Translations under genes and position numbers: made by a program
Assembly: GCA_900316445.1 (NCBI GenBank)
Contig: ONCZ01000020.1
Span: forward strand, 1 to 64,000
Length of the DNA: 64,000 nt
Origin: an uncultured Prevotellaceae bacterium
GTDB taxonomy: Bacteria > Bacteroidota > Bacteroidia > Bacteroidales > Bacteroidaceae
Direction: 5' to 3'
Notes under the pieces: model-generated
What the model saw: the letters and a program-made list of their open reading frames with translations, nothing else
The model's database searches: none
What the model was told of the DNA's origin: nothing
Shown here: piece by piece, positions 53,170-61,758 of the stretch
How positions within the stretch are numbered: position 1 is the stretch's first letter
Layout: each line of letters starts with the position of its first letter

Positions 53170-53175
53170 TCCTCG
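53064..53175. repeat. inverted word-repeat element encoding the regulator's signal anchor
   Basis: The arms 53064-53095 and 53144-53175 are inverted copies, 29 of 32 identical, of GAGGAAGG words, enclosing 48 nt. The start codon lies in the right arm; the charged n-region and the end of the hydrophobic region are encoded by the two arms. Confidence 0.87.
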
Positions 53176-53184
53176 AAAATATAA

Positions 53185-54498
53185 TTACTTCTTAATTCCT
53201 GCGACGCAGACAGAACCAATGAGGAAGCTGACACCAGCGACGATCATCATCGTTGACTGATGACCACCTACCAGCGTCAGGATAACGCCTCCCAAGAGGG
53301 CAGCCACAATCTGTGGAATACAGATGGTACCGTTGAAGAGTCCGAGGTAAGCACCCATGTGTCCATAACCCTGCAGGGCATTCGTGACGAACGTGAACGG
53401 CATGGCAAGCATTGCAGCCCAAGCACAGCCGATCATCAGGAACGGGATGAACTGCAGATACTGGTTACTGATGAACGGTACGAGTGCAAAGCCGATACCA
53501 CCAATCACCAGACTGACGGAATAAGCCAGTTTCGTATTCTTGAACTGTGGCAGCAGGGCGGCCCAGACTACAGAACCCACGGCCTGAACGGCAAAGAGGA
53601 TACCCACCCAGTTGCCTGCCTCCTGGAAAGCCTCACTGGAAGGATCGGTCGTGTTCCACACCACCTCGGCAATGGCACCGGTCGTATAGTTCCACATATA
53701 GAGCATGGCTGCCCAGCAGAAAAACTGCACGAGTCCCACTTTCCAGAATGTCGAAGGTGCATTCTTCAGCAAGGTGATCCAATTTCCTGAATCCTCAGAG
53801 TTCCCGGAGTTTTCAGAGCTCTCAGATGTTGGATTATATTCTGCATAATCCTTCGGATTCCACTCCTTCACCTTCGAGGTGGTATAGATGACACAGAGAA
53901 TCAAGATGGCAGCACCGATATAGAACGACCAGATGACGCTGTCGGGCACTACACCTTTCTCTGCCACATTACTGATACCGATAAATGTAAAGATGAAAGG
54001 AAACACAAAACCCAGCACCGAACCGGCATTACAAAGGAACGACTGGATGGAGTAGGCTTTGGCCTTCTGTTTCTCGTTCACCATGTCGCCCACCAACATC
54101 TTAAACGGTTGCATCGCCATATTGATACTGGTGTCGAGGAACATCAGGGCAACCAGTCCGAACATCATGGCGGCACTGACCGTCAGTCCCAATGAGCCTG
54201 CATTTGGCAACAGACACATCACCAACACTGCTACGGCGGCTCCTACAAACAGATAAGGAATACGACGGCCGAAGCGCGTCCATGTCTTATCGGACAGCGT
54301 TCCGACAATCGGTTGCACAAGGATACCCATCAATGGCGGGAGAATCCAGAAATAACTCAGGTTGTGCGGGTCTGCGCCGAGTGTGGCGAAGATACGCGAG
54401 ATGTTGGCACTCTGCAAGGCGTAGGCAATCTGCACGCCGAAGAATCCGAAACTCAGATTCCACAATTTCCAAAATGACAGGTCTGGTTTTTGTTTCAT
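53185..54498 (-). CDS. MFS sugar transporter (SLC45/maltose-type)
   Basis: 437 residues, about twelve membrane helices. The loop motif GTLSDKTWTRFGRRIPYLF after TM2 is typical of the GPH/SLC45-like sugar carriers, and MQPFKMLVGDMV fits the same group. It probably brings maltose or maltodextrins across the inner membrane, matching the adjacent starch locus. The central cytoplasmic loop has a Ser/Glu/Asn insert (SESSENSGNSEDSGN) encoded by a word repeat. It lies downstream of lacI, with the GxxExxY cassette between them. Confidence 0.87.
   Translation of the reverse strand: MKQKPDLSFWKLWNLSFGFFGVQIAYALQSANISRIFATLGADPHNLSYFWILPPLMGILVQPIVGTLSDKTWTRFGRRIPYLFVGAAVAVLVMCLLPNAGSLGLTVSAAMMFGLVALMFLDTSINMAMQPFKMLVGDMVNEKQKAKAYSIQSFLCNAGSVLGFVFPFIFTFIGISNVAEKGVVPDSVIWSFYIGAAILILCVIYTTSKVKEWNPKDYAEYNPTSESSENSGNSEDSGNWITLLKNAPSTFWKVGLVQFFCWAAMLYMWNYTTGAIAEVVWNTTDPSSEAFQEAGNWVGILFAVQAVGSVVWAALLPQFKNTKLAYSVSLVIGGIGFALVPFISNQYLQFIPFLMIGCAWAAMLAMPFTFVTNALQGYGHMGAYLGLFNGTICIPQIVAALLGGVILTLVGGHQSTMMIVAGVSFLIGSVCVAGIKK
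53789..53828. repeat. degenerate word repeat inside the MFS gene
   Basis: TCAGAGTTC/CGGAGTTTTC words in tandem, in frame in the loop between TM6 and TM7. It is the same family as 27715-27765 in trpE. Confidence 0.7.
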
Positions 54499-54519
54499 AA
54501 ACTACTACTTTTATATTTT

Positions 54520-55026
54520 ACGACAACTTAGACAACTAAGACAACATTATACAATTCTCAGAGGAATTGTCTTACCTTTCCATCAACACCAACAATATCA
54601 TTTGTCTCTTTATCAAGAAAATAACGCTCTATGGTAGCGAACTTAGGAGAAAAATTCACCAAAATACCACAAGAACATCCGAGAAGACGCATGTAATTAA
54701 ACAACTGCGCACGATGATTGCTAACTAATTCTGCAACAGCTTTGCATTCAATTATAATATCCTCCTTACAAAGAAAATCGATGCGATATTCTGCATCCAT
54801 GGATTTTCCATGGTATGCTGGATGAAAAGACAATTCGCGTTTATATGGAATGCCATCCTCTTCAAATTGCATTTGCAATCCTTCCTGATAACAGTACTCA
54901 TTGAGACCTGCCCCCAATTCCTTATGAACCTCATGAATAGCCCCTATCACATCATAAATATGTTCTTTGTATGTTGAAATATCTACCATCGTTTTGAAAT
55001 GTTGTTTAAGTTGTCCAAGTTGTCGT
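54520..55026. mobile_element. inverted-repeat-flanked GxxExxY cassette
   Basis: The terminal inverted repeats 54520-54547 and 54999-55026 (25 of 28 identical, built of GACAACTT words) enclose a single gene. Just outside, the perfect 10-bp direct repeat ATAAACTACT occurs at 54497-54506 and 55028-55037, a candidate target duplication, although the left copy is 13 bp from its arm and the right copy 1 bp. It interrupts the lacI-MFS pair and is more AT-rich than its neighbours. Confidence 0.6.
54558..54989 (-). CDS. GxxExxY family protein (PD-(D/E)XK-like fold)
   Basis: 143 residues. The defining motif GAGLNEYCYQEGL (G-x-x-E-x-x-Y) is near residue 28. A PD-(D/E)XK-like core is visible: Asp in YRIDFLCKED followed by IIIECKAV, i.e. 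D...E-x-K. The family (TIGR04256) is known for many paralogues per genome and has no assigned function to my knowledge. It is the only gene between two inverted word repeats, unrelated to the sugar genes on either side, and lower in GC. A nuclease role in spreading the repeats is an inference. Confidence 0.88.
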   Translation of the reverse strand: MVDISTYKEHIYDVIGAIHEVHKELGAGLNEYCYQEGLQMQFEEDGIPYKRELSFHPAYHGKSMDAEYRIDFLCKEDIIIECKAVAELVSNHRAQLFNYMRLLGCSCGILVNFSPKFATIERYFLDKETNDIVGVDGKVRQFL

Positions 55027-55032
55027 TATAAA

Positions 55033-56058
55033 CTACTTTGTTGTGCCGCGGATGATGAGACGGGTGCGGACCACGCGCTTCTCGACCTTCTCCATAGGGA
55101 TGAGGCCTTCCACTTTGTCCATTAGGATCTCCGCAGCCTCCTCACCTACCCGATGGCCCCGTTGTTCAACCGTTGTCAACATCGGATCACAGGCCACGGC
55201 ACGCTGTCCATTTGTAAATCCGCAGATGCTGATATCCTCAGGTACCTTGTAACCAGAATGCTTTGCCGTATAGAGAATGCCGATGGCCGTATCATCATTC
55301 ACGGCGAAAAAGCCGTCAGGACGTTGTTCTAAAGCCAGGATCTCCGGTGTCAGCACCTCAGCATCCTCACGATTGTCACAGACACGGATGATCTCCTCAT
55401 CCACCTTCAGTCCGTGTTTCAGCAAGGCATCTTTATAACCATTGAAACGGTTCTTCGAAATCTCAAGCTGCATGGGACCGCCATAAAATGCTATCCGCTT
55501 ACATCCCGTTTCAATCAGATGGGTCACGGCATTATAGGCACCCATATAGTCATCGACCACCACGCGACTGGCATTCACGCCCGTACAGATACGGTCATAG
55601 AACACGATGGGGATACCTGCATCAATCAGCCTCTGATAGTGTTCGTAGTTCTTGGTATCCTTCGCCTGCGAAACGATGATACCACAGACCTTGTAACGAT
55701 GGAAGTTCTCACAGATCCGCACCTCACGTTCATGCTGCTCCCCACTCAGGGCCACCATGATCCGATAACCACGGGCGGCTGCAGCCTCCTCAATGCCTGT
55801 CAGGATCGACGAGAAATAATAGTGCGTGAACTCCGGTACGATGACACCGATGACTCTCTGAGGCATTACCCGACTGTGGCGTAAGGCTTCGCCGATGGCA
55901 TTCGGATAGAAATTATGTTCACGGGCATACTGCTGAATAGCCTTCCGACGCTCTTCGCTGATGCGGGGTGAATCCTTCAGGGCACGCGACACCGTAGCCA
56001 CGGAAATTCCGAACTCCCGGGCTATGTCCTTCATTGTCATTGGTGCTTTCTCTTCCAT
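55033..56058 (-). CDS. LacI-family transcriptional regulator
   Basis: 341 residues. The helix-turn-helix MTMKDIAREFGISVATVSRALKDSP with hinge ALRHSRVMP is followed by a periplasmic-binding-protein-like domain (VIGVIVPEFTHYYF...GFFAVNDDTAIG). Divergent from the starch susC; a perfect 16-bp LacI-type operator lies in the shared promoter region. It likely represses or activates the starch locus and the MFS gene in response to maltose-type sugars (inference). Confidence 0.92.
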   Translation of the reverse strand: MEEKAPMTMKDIAREFGISVATVSRALKDSPRISEERRKAIQQYAREHNFYPNAIGEALRHSRVMPQRVIGVIVPEFTHYYFSSILTGIEEAAAARGYRIMVALSGEQHEREVRICENFHRYKVCGIIVSQAKDTKNYEHYQRLIDAGIPIVFYDRICTGVNASRVVVDDYMGAYNAVTHLIETGCKRIAFYGGPMQLEISKNRFNGYKDALLKHGLKVDEEIIRVCDNREDAEVLTPEILALEQRPDGFFAVNDDTAIGILYTAKHSGYKVPEDISICGFTNGQRAVACDPMLTTVEQRGHRVGEEAAEILMDKVEGLIPMEKVEKRVVRTRLIIRGTTK

Positions 56059-56079
56059 CGGTTTCTAACTATTCCGATG

Positions 56080-56087
56080 CAAAGTTA
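56080..56087 (-). promoter_or_regulatory. -7 box of lacI
   Basis: TAACTTTG on the minus strand, 22 bp before the lacI start codon. Confidence 0.5.
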
Positions 56088-56142
56088 CGAAAAAGTTTAT
56101 GAATAATTACACATACCTTATTATTATTATATATAATCGCGT

Positions 56143-56158
56143 ATGCAAACGTTTGCAT
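56143..56158. promoter_or_regulatory. LacI-family operator palindrome
   Basis: ATGCAAACGTTTGCAT is a perfect palindrome with the central CG typical of LacI-family sites. It is centred about 62 bp upstream of the -7 box of susC, and between lacI and susC, so it may control both directions. An upstream position like this also permits activation. Confidence 0.85.
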
Positions 56159-56211
56159 GGCAGAATAATATCTTTTTATGCAAAAAAAGTACAACGTATC
56201 AAAAAGTAACG

Positions 56212-56219
56212 TAACTTTG
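56212..56219 (+). promoter_or_regulatory. -7 box of the starch-locus susC
   Basis: TAACTTTG fits TAnnTTTG and lies about 41 bp before the susC start. Confidence 0.6.
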
Positions 56220-56259
56220 CACCAGAATAACTATACAACAGAATCGATAACTCTAATTA

Positions 56260-59205
56260 ATGCAAATGATGAAGCAGGTAAACATTCAATTTCCGCTTAG
56301 GATGCTCGGCCTCATTTTAGGGCTGTTCCTATCCGTGAGTGCCTTTGCTCAGATTGAGGTTAAAGGCCATGTGAAAGATGCTACAGGCGAAGCTATTATC
56401 GGTGCAACGGTACGCGTGGACGGTACACAGACGGCCACCGTTACCGACTTCGACGGTAATTTTGTCCTGAAAGCTAATCAGGGTGCAAACATCACCATCT
56501 CTTATGTTGGTTATCAGAACGCTACTGTGAAGGCAGCACCCAGTGTAGAGGTTACGCTCGTTGACGACGAGACTGTTCTGCAGGACGTCGTAGTCATCGG
56601 TTACGGTTCCGTCCGTAAGAGCGATGCAACGGGTTCCGTAACGTCAGTAGAGGCAGACCAATTGAACAAGGGTCTTGCCACTTCTCCGGCAGATCTGTTG
56701 CAGGGTAAGACTCCTGGTGTACAGGTCACAACCAACAGTGGTGCCCCTGGTGCCGGTGCTAAGATCCGTATCCGTGGTGGTTCGTCACTGTCAGCCTCTA
56801 ACGACCCGCTGATCGTCATCGACGGTCTGCCTATCAGCTCGACTGAGATCTCCGGTGGTGACTTGTTGAACACCATCAACCCGAACGACATCGAGAGTTT
56901 CTCTATCCTGAAAGATGCTTCTGCCACCGCTATCTACGGTAGCCGCGCTTCTAACGGTGTGATCCTGATCACCACCAAGAAGGGTAAGGCAGGTGCAAAG
57001 CCTCGTATCAATGTCGACATGAGCGGTACATTCAAGACCGTTGCCAAGAAGGTCGACGTGCTCAGTGCTGACGCCTTCCGCGACTTCTTTACGGCCAACT
57101 ACGGTGACAACGCTGATGCCATGGCTGCTTTAGGCAATGCCAACACGAAATGGCAGGACGAAATCTACAAAAACGCCTTTGCTGAGGAAATCAACGCCAG
57201 CGTGACCGGTGGTTATGTTTCTAAGGAGCAAGCCTTCAAGATGCCTTACCGCGTCAGCGCAGGCTTCCTGAACAATGACGGTACACTGAAGACCACCGGT
57301 ATGTCCCGTGGTACTCTCGGTTTCAACCTAACCCCGACATTGTTCGACGACCGTCTGACCATCAATCTGAATGCTAAAGGCGTGTTCACACATAACAAGT
57401 TCGCTGACGAGGGTGCTATTGGTGCAGCTGTACAGTATAATCCTCTGAAATCCGTTGACCACAAATGGGAGAGCAATGGCGCCCCCAACACCATGTCAAC
57501 GCTGAACCCTGTTGCCATGCTTAACGAACAGCACAAGAGCTCTTATGTTCGTCGTTTCATCGGTAACGCACAGTTCGACTATAAGTTCAAGTTCCTCGAC
57601 GGTCTCCGCGCCAACCTGAATCTCGGTATCGACTACTCCACCACCTCTGGTTGGAATATCACTGACATGGGTAGTGAAATTTCTTATCACAACAAGGTTG
57701 AGAATGGTACTGGCCTTTGGGAGAAATACACTCAGAAGCGTAACGACAAGACCTTAGAGTTCTACCTCGCTTACGCCAGGGAACTGAAGGAGATCTATAG
57801 CCGCTTCGATGTTCTCGCTGGTTATAGCTGGCAGCACTTCCACAATGAGACGACTAACGAGAAAGAATCAAATGACGGACATCACACACGTCTGTATGGT
57901 GATCCCACACTCTTCAAGACTGAGAGCTATCTCATCTCATTCTATGGCCGTCTGAATTACACATTCATGGACCGCTACCTCCTGACCTTCACCATTCGTG
58001 ATGATGGTACCTCGCGCTTCCAGAACAACAAGTGGGGTGTCTTCCCCTCTGCAGCCCTTGCATGGCGCGTCAATGAAGAGCCCTTCCTGAGGAATGTAGA
58101 CTGGCTCTCTAACTTGAAGCTCCGTCTGGGCTGGGGTATCACTGGTCAGCAGAACATCAACCAGGGTGACTATCCCTCTATCGCCACTTATCACACCAAC
58201 CAGCATGGTTCATACTACTGGTTCGGCAATAATGAGATTATTCCTATCACTCCGAAGGGCTATGCAGCCCAGATCAAGTGGGAGGAGACCACTACCTATA
58301 ACATCGGTTTGGACTTCGGTTTCGTTCGCAACCGCATCAACGGTAGCATCGACGTTTACAAGCGCGTCACCAAAGACTTGCTGAACAGAGTGCCTGTGGC
58401 AGCCGGTACCAACCTGACCAACTATCTGCTGATGAACGTAGGTGACATGGAGAACAAGGGTATCGAGGTGGCCTTGAACGTGGTGCCTATCGAAAAGAAA
58501 GACCTCCGTTGGGAAGTGGGTGTGAACGTTTCTTACAACAAGAATGAGATTACAAAGCTGACCGCCAGCGACGATCCCAGCTATCCAGGCGTTGAGGCTG
58601 GTGGCATCTCGGGTGGTGTAGGTAACAATATCCAGATCCAGAAAGTGGGTAACCCCATCAACTCTTTCTACGTATTGCAGCAGGTTTACGACGAGGCTGG
58701 CAAACCGCTGGAGGGTGTCTATGTAGACCGCAACCACGACGGCCAGATTACCGATGACGACCGTTACGTTTACTACAAACCCGACGCTGACGTGAACATC
58801 GGCCTCAACACTGAGCTGAGCTATAAGAAGTGGACCCTCTCTGCCGCATTCCGTTCAAGCTTGGGCAATTACGTTTACAACAACGTAGCTTCCAACACGG
58901 AGATGAAGGCCGATATGTGGACCAACAACTTCATCTGTAACCGTGTGTCGACGGCGCCTAACACTAACTTCCAGCAGGCACAGTACAAGAGCGACTACTA
59001 TGTGCAGAACGCTTCGTTCCTGAAGCTCGACAAGGTGACACTGGCTTACAACCTTGCATCATGGGTACGCCTGAACTTCACCGCACAGAATGTCTTCACC
59101 ATCACCAAGTACGACGGTGTTGACCCCGAAGTGGCCAATGGTATCGACAACAACATGTACCCCCGCTCACGCAACTTCATCTTAGGTGCTAGCTTTAACT
59201 TTTAA
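56260..59205 (+). CDS. susC: SusC-family TonB-linked transporter of the starch locus
   Basis: 981 residues. Signal peptide ending VSAFAQ, carboxypeptidase-regulatory-like repeat (GHVKDATGEAIIGATVRVDG), DVVVIGYGSVRKSDATGSV, plug (LLQGKTPGVQV, IRIRGGSSLS) and barrel ending ILGASFNF. It carries maltooligosaccharides across the outer membrane with SusD. The symbol is by synteny with susE/F and an amylase. It starts at 56260 or the ATG two codons later. It is the first gene of the operon, under the LacI operator. Confidence 0.94.
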   Translation: MQMMKQVNIQFPLRMLGLILGLFLSVSAFAQIEVKGHVKDATGEAIIGATVRVDGTQTATVTDFDGNFVLKANQGANITISYVGYQNATVKAAPSVEVTLVDDETVLQDVVVIGYGSVRKSDATGSVTSVEADQLNKGLATSPADLLQGKTPGVQVTTNSGAPGAGAKIRIRGGSSLSASNDPLIVIDGLPISSTEISGGDLLNTINPNDIESFSILKDASATAIYGSRASNGVILITTKKGKAGAKPRINVDMSGTFKTVAKKVDVLSADAFRDFFTANYGDNADAMAALGNANTKWQDEIYKNAFAEEINASVTGGYVSKEQAFKMPYRVSAGFLNNDGTLKTTGMSRGTLGFNLTPTLFDDRLTINLNAKGVFTHNKFADEGAIGAAVQYNPLKSVDHKWESNGAPNTMSTLNPVAMLNEQHKSSYVRRFIGNAQFDYKFKFLDGLRANLNLGIDYSTTSGWNITDMGSEISYHNKVENGTGLWEKYTQKRNDKTLEFYLAYARELKEIYSRFDVLAGYSWQHFHNETTNEKESNDGHHTRLYGDPTLFKTESYLISFYGRLNYTFMDRYLLTFTIRDDGTSRFQNNKWGVFPSAALAWRVNEEPFLRNVDWLSNLKLRLGWGITGQQNINQGDYPSIATYHTNQHGSYYWFGNNEIIPITPKGYAAQIKWEETTTYNIGLDFGFVRNRINGSIDVYKRVTKDLLNRVPVAAGTNLTNYLLMNVGDMENKGIEVALNVVPIEKKDLRWEVGVNVSYNKNEITKLTASDDPSYPGVEAGGISGGVGNNIQIQKVGNPINSFYVLQQVYDEAGKPLEGVYVDRNHDGQITDDDRYVYYKPDADVNIGLNTELSYKKWTLSAAFRSSLGNYVYNNVASNTEMKADMWTNNFICNRVSTAPNTNFQQAQYKSDYYVQNASFLKLDKVTLAYNLASWVRLNFTAQNVFTITKYDGVDPEVANGIDNNMYPRSRNFILGASFNF

Positions 59206-59224
59206 TTAATAGGAGGACAAGAAT

Positions 59225-60790
59225 ATGAAATTCAACATAAAGAAAAACGGAATTTATAGTTTTGCCTTTGCCACTGCCGTGTCGCTGACAGCATGTACGG
59301 GTGACTTGAAAGTGACCCCCATCGACCCCAACCTCGACACGCCGGAGAATGTGCTTACAAGTACTCAGGCATACAACCAATTGTTGGCAAAGTGCTACTC
59401 GGCCCTGTCGGTCAGCTCACCCGACGGTGATAGCGGTTCCCCTGATATTGAGGGTATCGACGGTGGCTTCGGTCAGTATCTGCGCGCCCTGTATAACCTG
59501 CAGGAACTGCCTACCGATGAGGCAGTGATCGGCTGGAACGACCAGACGCTGAAAGACCTGCACGGACTGCAGTGGACATCTTCTGACGTGTTCGTCAGCG
59601 CCTGCTACAGCCGCGTATTCTATGAGATTTCTCTCTGCAATGAGGTGATCCGCAGAATTGATCAGGCTGGCAGCAACGATGCCGTCATGCAGCAGTACCG
59701 CGCTGAGGCTCGTGCCGTTCGCGGACTGGCCTATCTCCACGCTATCGATCTGTTCGGTAATGTACCTTTCACCGACGAGAACTCTGAAGTAGGTGGTGGC
59801 AACCCACAGCAGATCACCCGTGCCGACCTCTTCAATTGGCTGGCAAATGATATGGAGGAAACAGCACAGCTTCTGCCCTCTGATCCCGAGAAGTACCGCG
59901 CCGGTAAGGGTCTGTGCTATATGATCCTCGCCAAGCTTTACCTGAACGCTGCTGTCTATACTGGCACACCCAACTATCAGAAGTGCGCCGAGTACTGCCA
60001 GAAGATTATCGACCTGGGTTACAAGCTGGAGTCTGCCAACGACTACTGGAAGCTCTTCTGCGCCGACAACGACCAGATGCTGGGCGTAGGTCACGAGATT
60101 ATCTTCAGCGTCTATCAGGATCACATCAACACGCAGGCTTACGGTGGTACAACTTATATCATCAACGGCCAGGTGGGTGGTAACATGAACTATGCTGACT
60201 ACGGACTTGGTGGCAACGGTTGGGGTGGTCTTCGCGTCACACCGCAGTTTGTCGACAAGTTCGAAGACGGTGACCAGCGTGCCACATTCTTCACCGACGG
60301 TCAGTCGAAGGAGATTAAAGACATCAGCGACTTCTTCAGTGGCTATGCCTTCACGAAGTTCACCAACCTGAAGGCCGACGGCAGTGTGATGGCTGATGCC
60401 AACTCATTCCCCGACACCGACTTCCCCGTCTTCCGTCTGGGTGATGTCTATCTGATGCTCGCAGAGTGTGAAGTTGTTGGTGGCGTAAGCTGCGACGGTA
60501 TCTCCAAGTTCAATGCCATCCGCGAACGTGCAGGTGTTGCACCCATCGCCAGTCCCTCCAAGTCTGACATCATCAACGAACGTGCCCGTGAGCTGGCTTG
60601 GGAGTGCCATCGCCGCTCTGACCTCGTTCGCTTCGGTCTCCTGACCACGGGTGACTATCTCTGGTCACACAAGGGTATGAACAGCAACGTTGGTACGCCT
60701 CACAGTGTGGACAGCAAGTACAACCTGTTCCCTCTGGCTTCAAGCGACGTGATTTCGAACCCGAACCTCACACAGAATCCTGGCTATTGA
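59225..60790 (+). CDS. susD: SusD-family starch-binding outer-membrane lipoprotein
   Basis: 521 residues. Lipobox VSLTAC followed by TGDLK. The helices LAKCYSALSVSS, LQELPTDEAVIGWND (very like B. theta SusD, which binds starch helices), YRAEARAVRGLAYLHAIDLFGNVPF and ERARELAWECHRRSDLVRFG identify the family. A clear Shine-Dalgarno (AGGAGG) precedes the start, 20 bp after susC. It binds oligosaccharide at the cell surface and caps SusC. Confidence 0.94.
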   Translation: MKFNIKKNGIYSFAFATAVSLTACTGDLKVTPIDPNLDTPENVLTSTQAYNQLLAKCYSALSVSSPDGDSGSPDIEGIDGGFGQYLRALYNLQELPTDEAVIGWNDQTLKDLHGLQWTSSDVFVSACYSRVFYEISLCNEVIRRIDQAGSNDAVMQQYRAEARAVRGLAYLHAIDLFGNVPFTDENSEVGGGNPQQITRADLFNWLANDMEETAQLLPSDPEKYRAGKGLCYMILAKLYLNAAVYTGTPNYQKCAEYCQKIIDLGYKLESANDYWKLFCADNDQMLGVGHEIIFSVYQDHINTQAYGGTTYIINGQVGGNMNYADYGLGGNGWGGLRVTPQFVDKFEDGDQRATFFTDGQSKEIKDISDFFSGYAFTKFTNLKADGSVMADANSFPDTDFPVFRLGDVYLMLAECEVVGGVSCDGISKFNAIRERAGVAPIASPSKSDIINERARELAWECHRRSDLVRFGLLTTGDYLWSHKGMNSNVGTPHSVDSKYNLFPLASSDVISNPNLTQNPGY

Positions 60791-60824
60791 TTAATTGATA
60801 ATTAATAATTGAAAATTGATAATT
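60790..60824. repeat. degenerate word repeat between susD and susE
   Basis: ATTAATTGATAATTAATAATTG-type words in tandem right up to the susE start codon; it replaces the usual leader. Confidence 0.65.
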
Positions 60825-61724
60825 ATGAAAACAAGATATTTCAAGAGTAGTGTGTTGTTTGCCGCTGTCGCCCTGCTGTTCACAGCCTGCAAATCTGACC
60901 GCGACGACAACCCCCAACTCGGCCCGAACCACACCGCATCTGAATTTGTGGTGAATACATCGGCCATGGCAGACCAGTACATCCAGCTGTCACCGGATAA
61001 TACGGTGAACCTTACTTGGTCTCAGCCTAACTATGGCGTGAATACTGTAGTGAACTATAAAGTACAGGTAGGTCTTCGCCAGAACGGCAGTGACAACTGG
61101 GGCGAATTCCTGGAGACAGGCTTCACGACCACCAGTGCTAACCTCAGCGGCGAGGAGATTGCCAAGGTCATCTGTAAACTCGACGGCTTCAAAACTGAAG
61201 ACGACTATGTAGATATGGGCTTCCGCGAGGTGATCATGCGTGTGAAAGCCGACATCCAGAACACCCAGTCAAAGGTGGTTGAAGGAACGGAAATCCTTTC
61301 CAACACTGTTTCTTTCAATCACATGGCTGCTTACTGCATGATCCCGAGCAAGGGTACACTGTGGGTCATCGGTTCCTGCTGCGGCTGGCCTGAACCTTCA
61401 CCCGGCAACAAGCAGACACTCGTTGACGGTGGCTGGTTCATCATGGAGACTGAAATCGGCAGCAACGTCTTTGAGGGCGAAGTGGATATGCCTGAGGGCG
61501 ATCTGACCTTCCGCTTCTATTCTAAGCTGACAGGCTGGGACGGTGGCGACTCTTATGGATTCAAGGTTGAGGACGAGGCTACGGAGATTACACTGACCAA
61601 TGGTGTATATTCTGGCAAGGGTATGACCGGTAAGGGTTCATGGACCATCAATGGCTTCCCTGGCGGCACAATGAAACTCACCGTCGATAAGAACAACAAC
61701 ACCGTCAAGTTTGAGCTTCTATAG
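60825..61724 (+). CDS. susE: SusE-like outer-membrane lipoprotein
   Basis: About 299 residues from ATG 60825. Lipobox ALLFTAC followed by KSDRDDN. An N-terminal Ig-like domain (VNLTWSQPNYGVNTVVNYKVQVG) as in SusE, then one starch-binding-like module (GTLWVIGSCCGWPEPSPGNKQ...GDLTFRFYSKLTGWDG). B. theta SusE has two such modules, so this one is shorter. It aids glycan capture at the surface. The call rests on position and the fold pattern. Confidence 0.78.
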   Translation: MKTRYFKSSVLFAAVALLFTACKSDRDDNPQLGPNHTASEFVVNTSAMADQYIQLSPDNTVNLTWSQPNYGVNTVVNYKVQVGLRQNGSDNWGEFLETGFTTTSANLSGEEIAKVICKLDGFKTEDDYVDMGFREVIMRVKADIQNTQSKVVEGTEILSNTVSFNHMAAYCMIPSKGTLWVIGSCCGWPEPSPGNKQTLVDGGWFIMETEIGSNVFEGEVDMPEGDLTFRFYSKLTGWDGGDSYGFKVEDEATEITLTNGVYSGKGMTGKGSWTINGFPGGTMKLTVDKNNNTVKFELL

Positions 61725-61758
61725 TAATTCATCCGCAGTAAAATGATCGTTTAATCAA

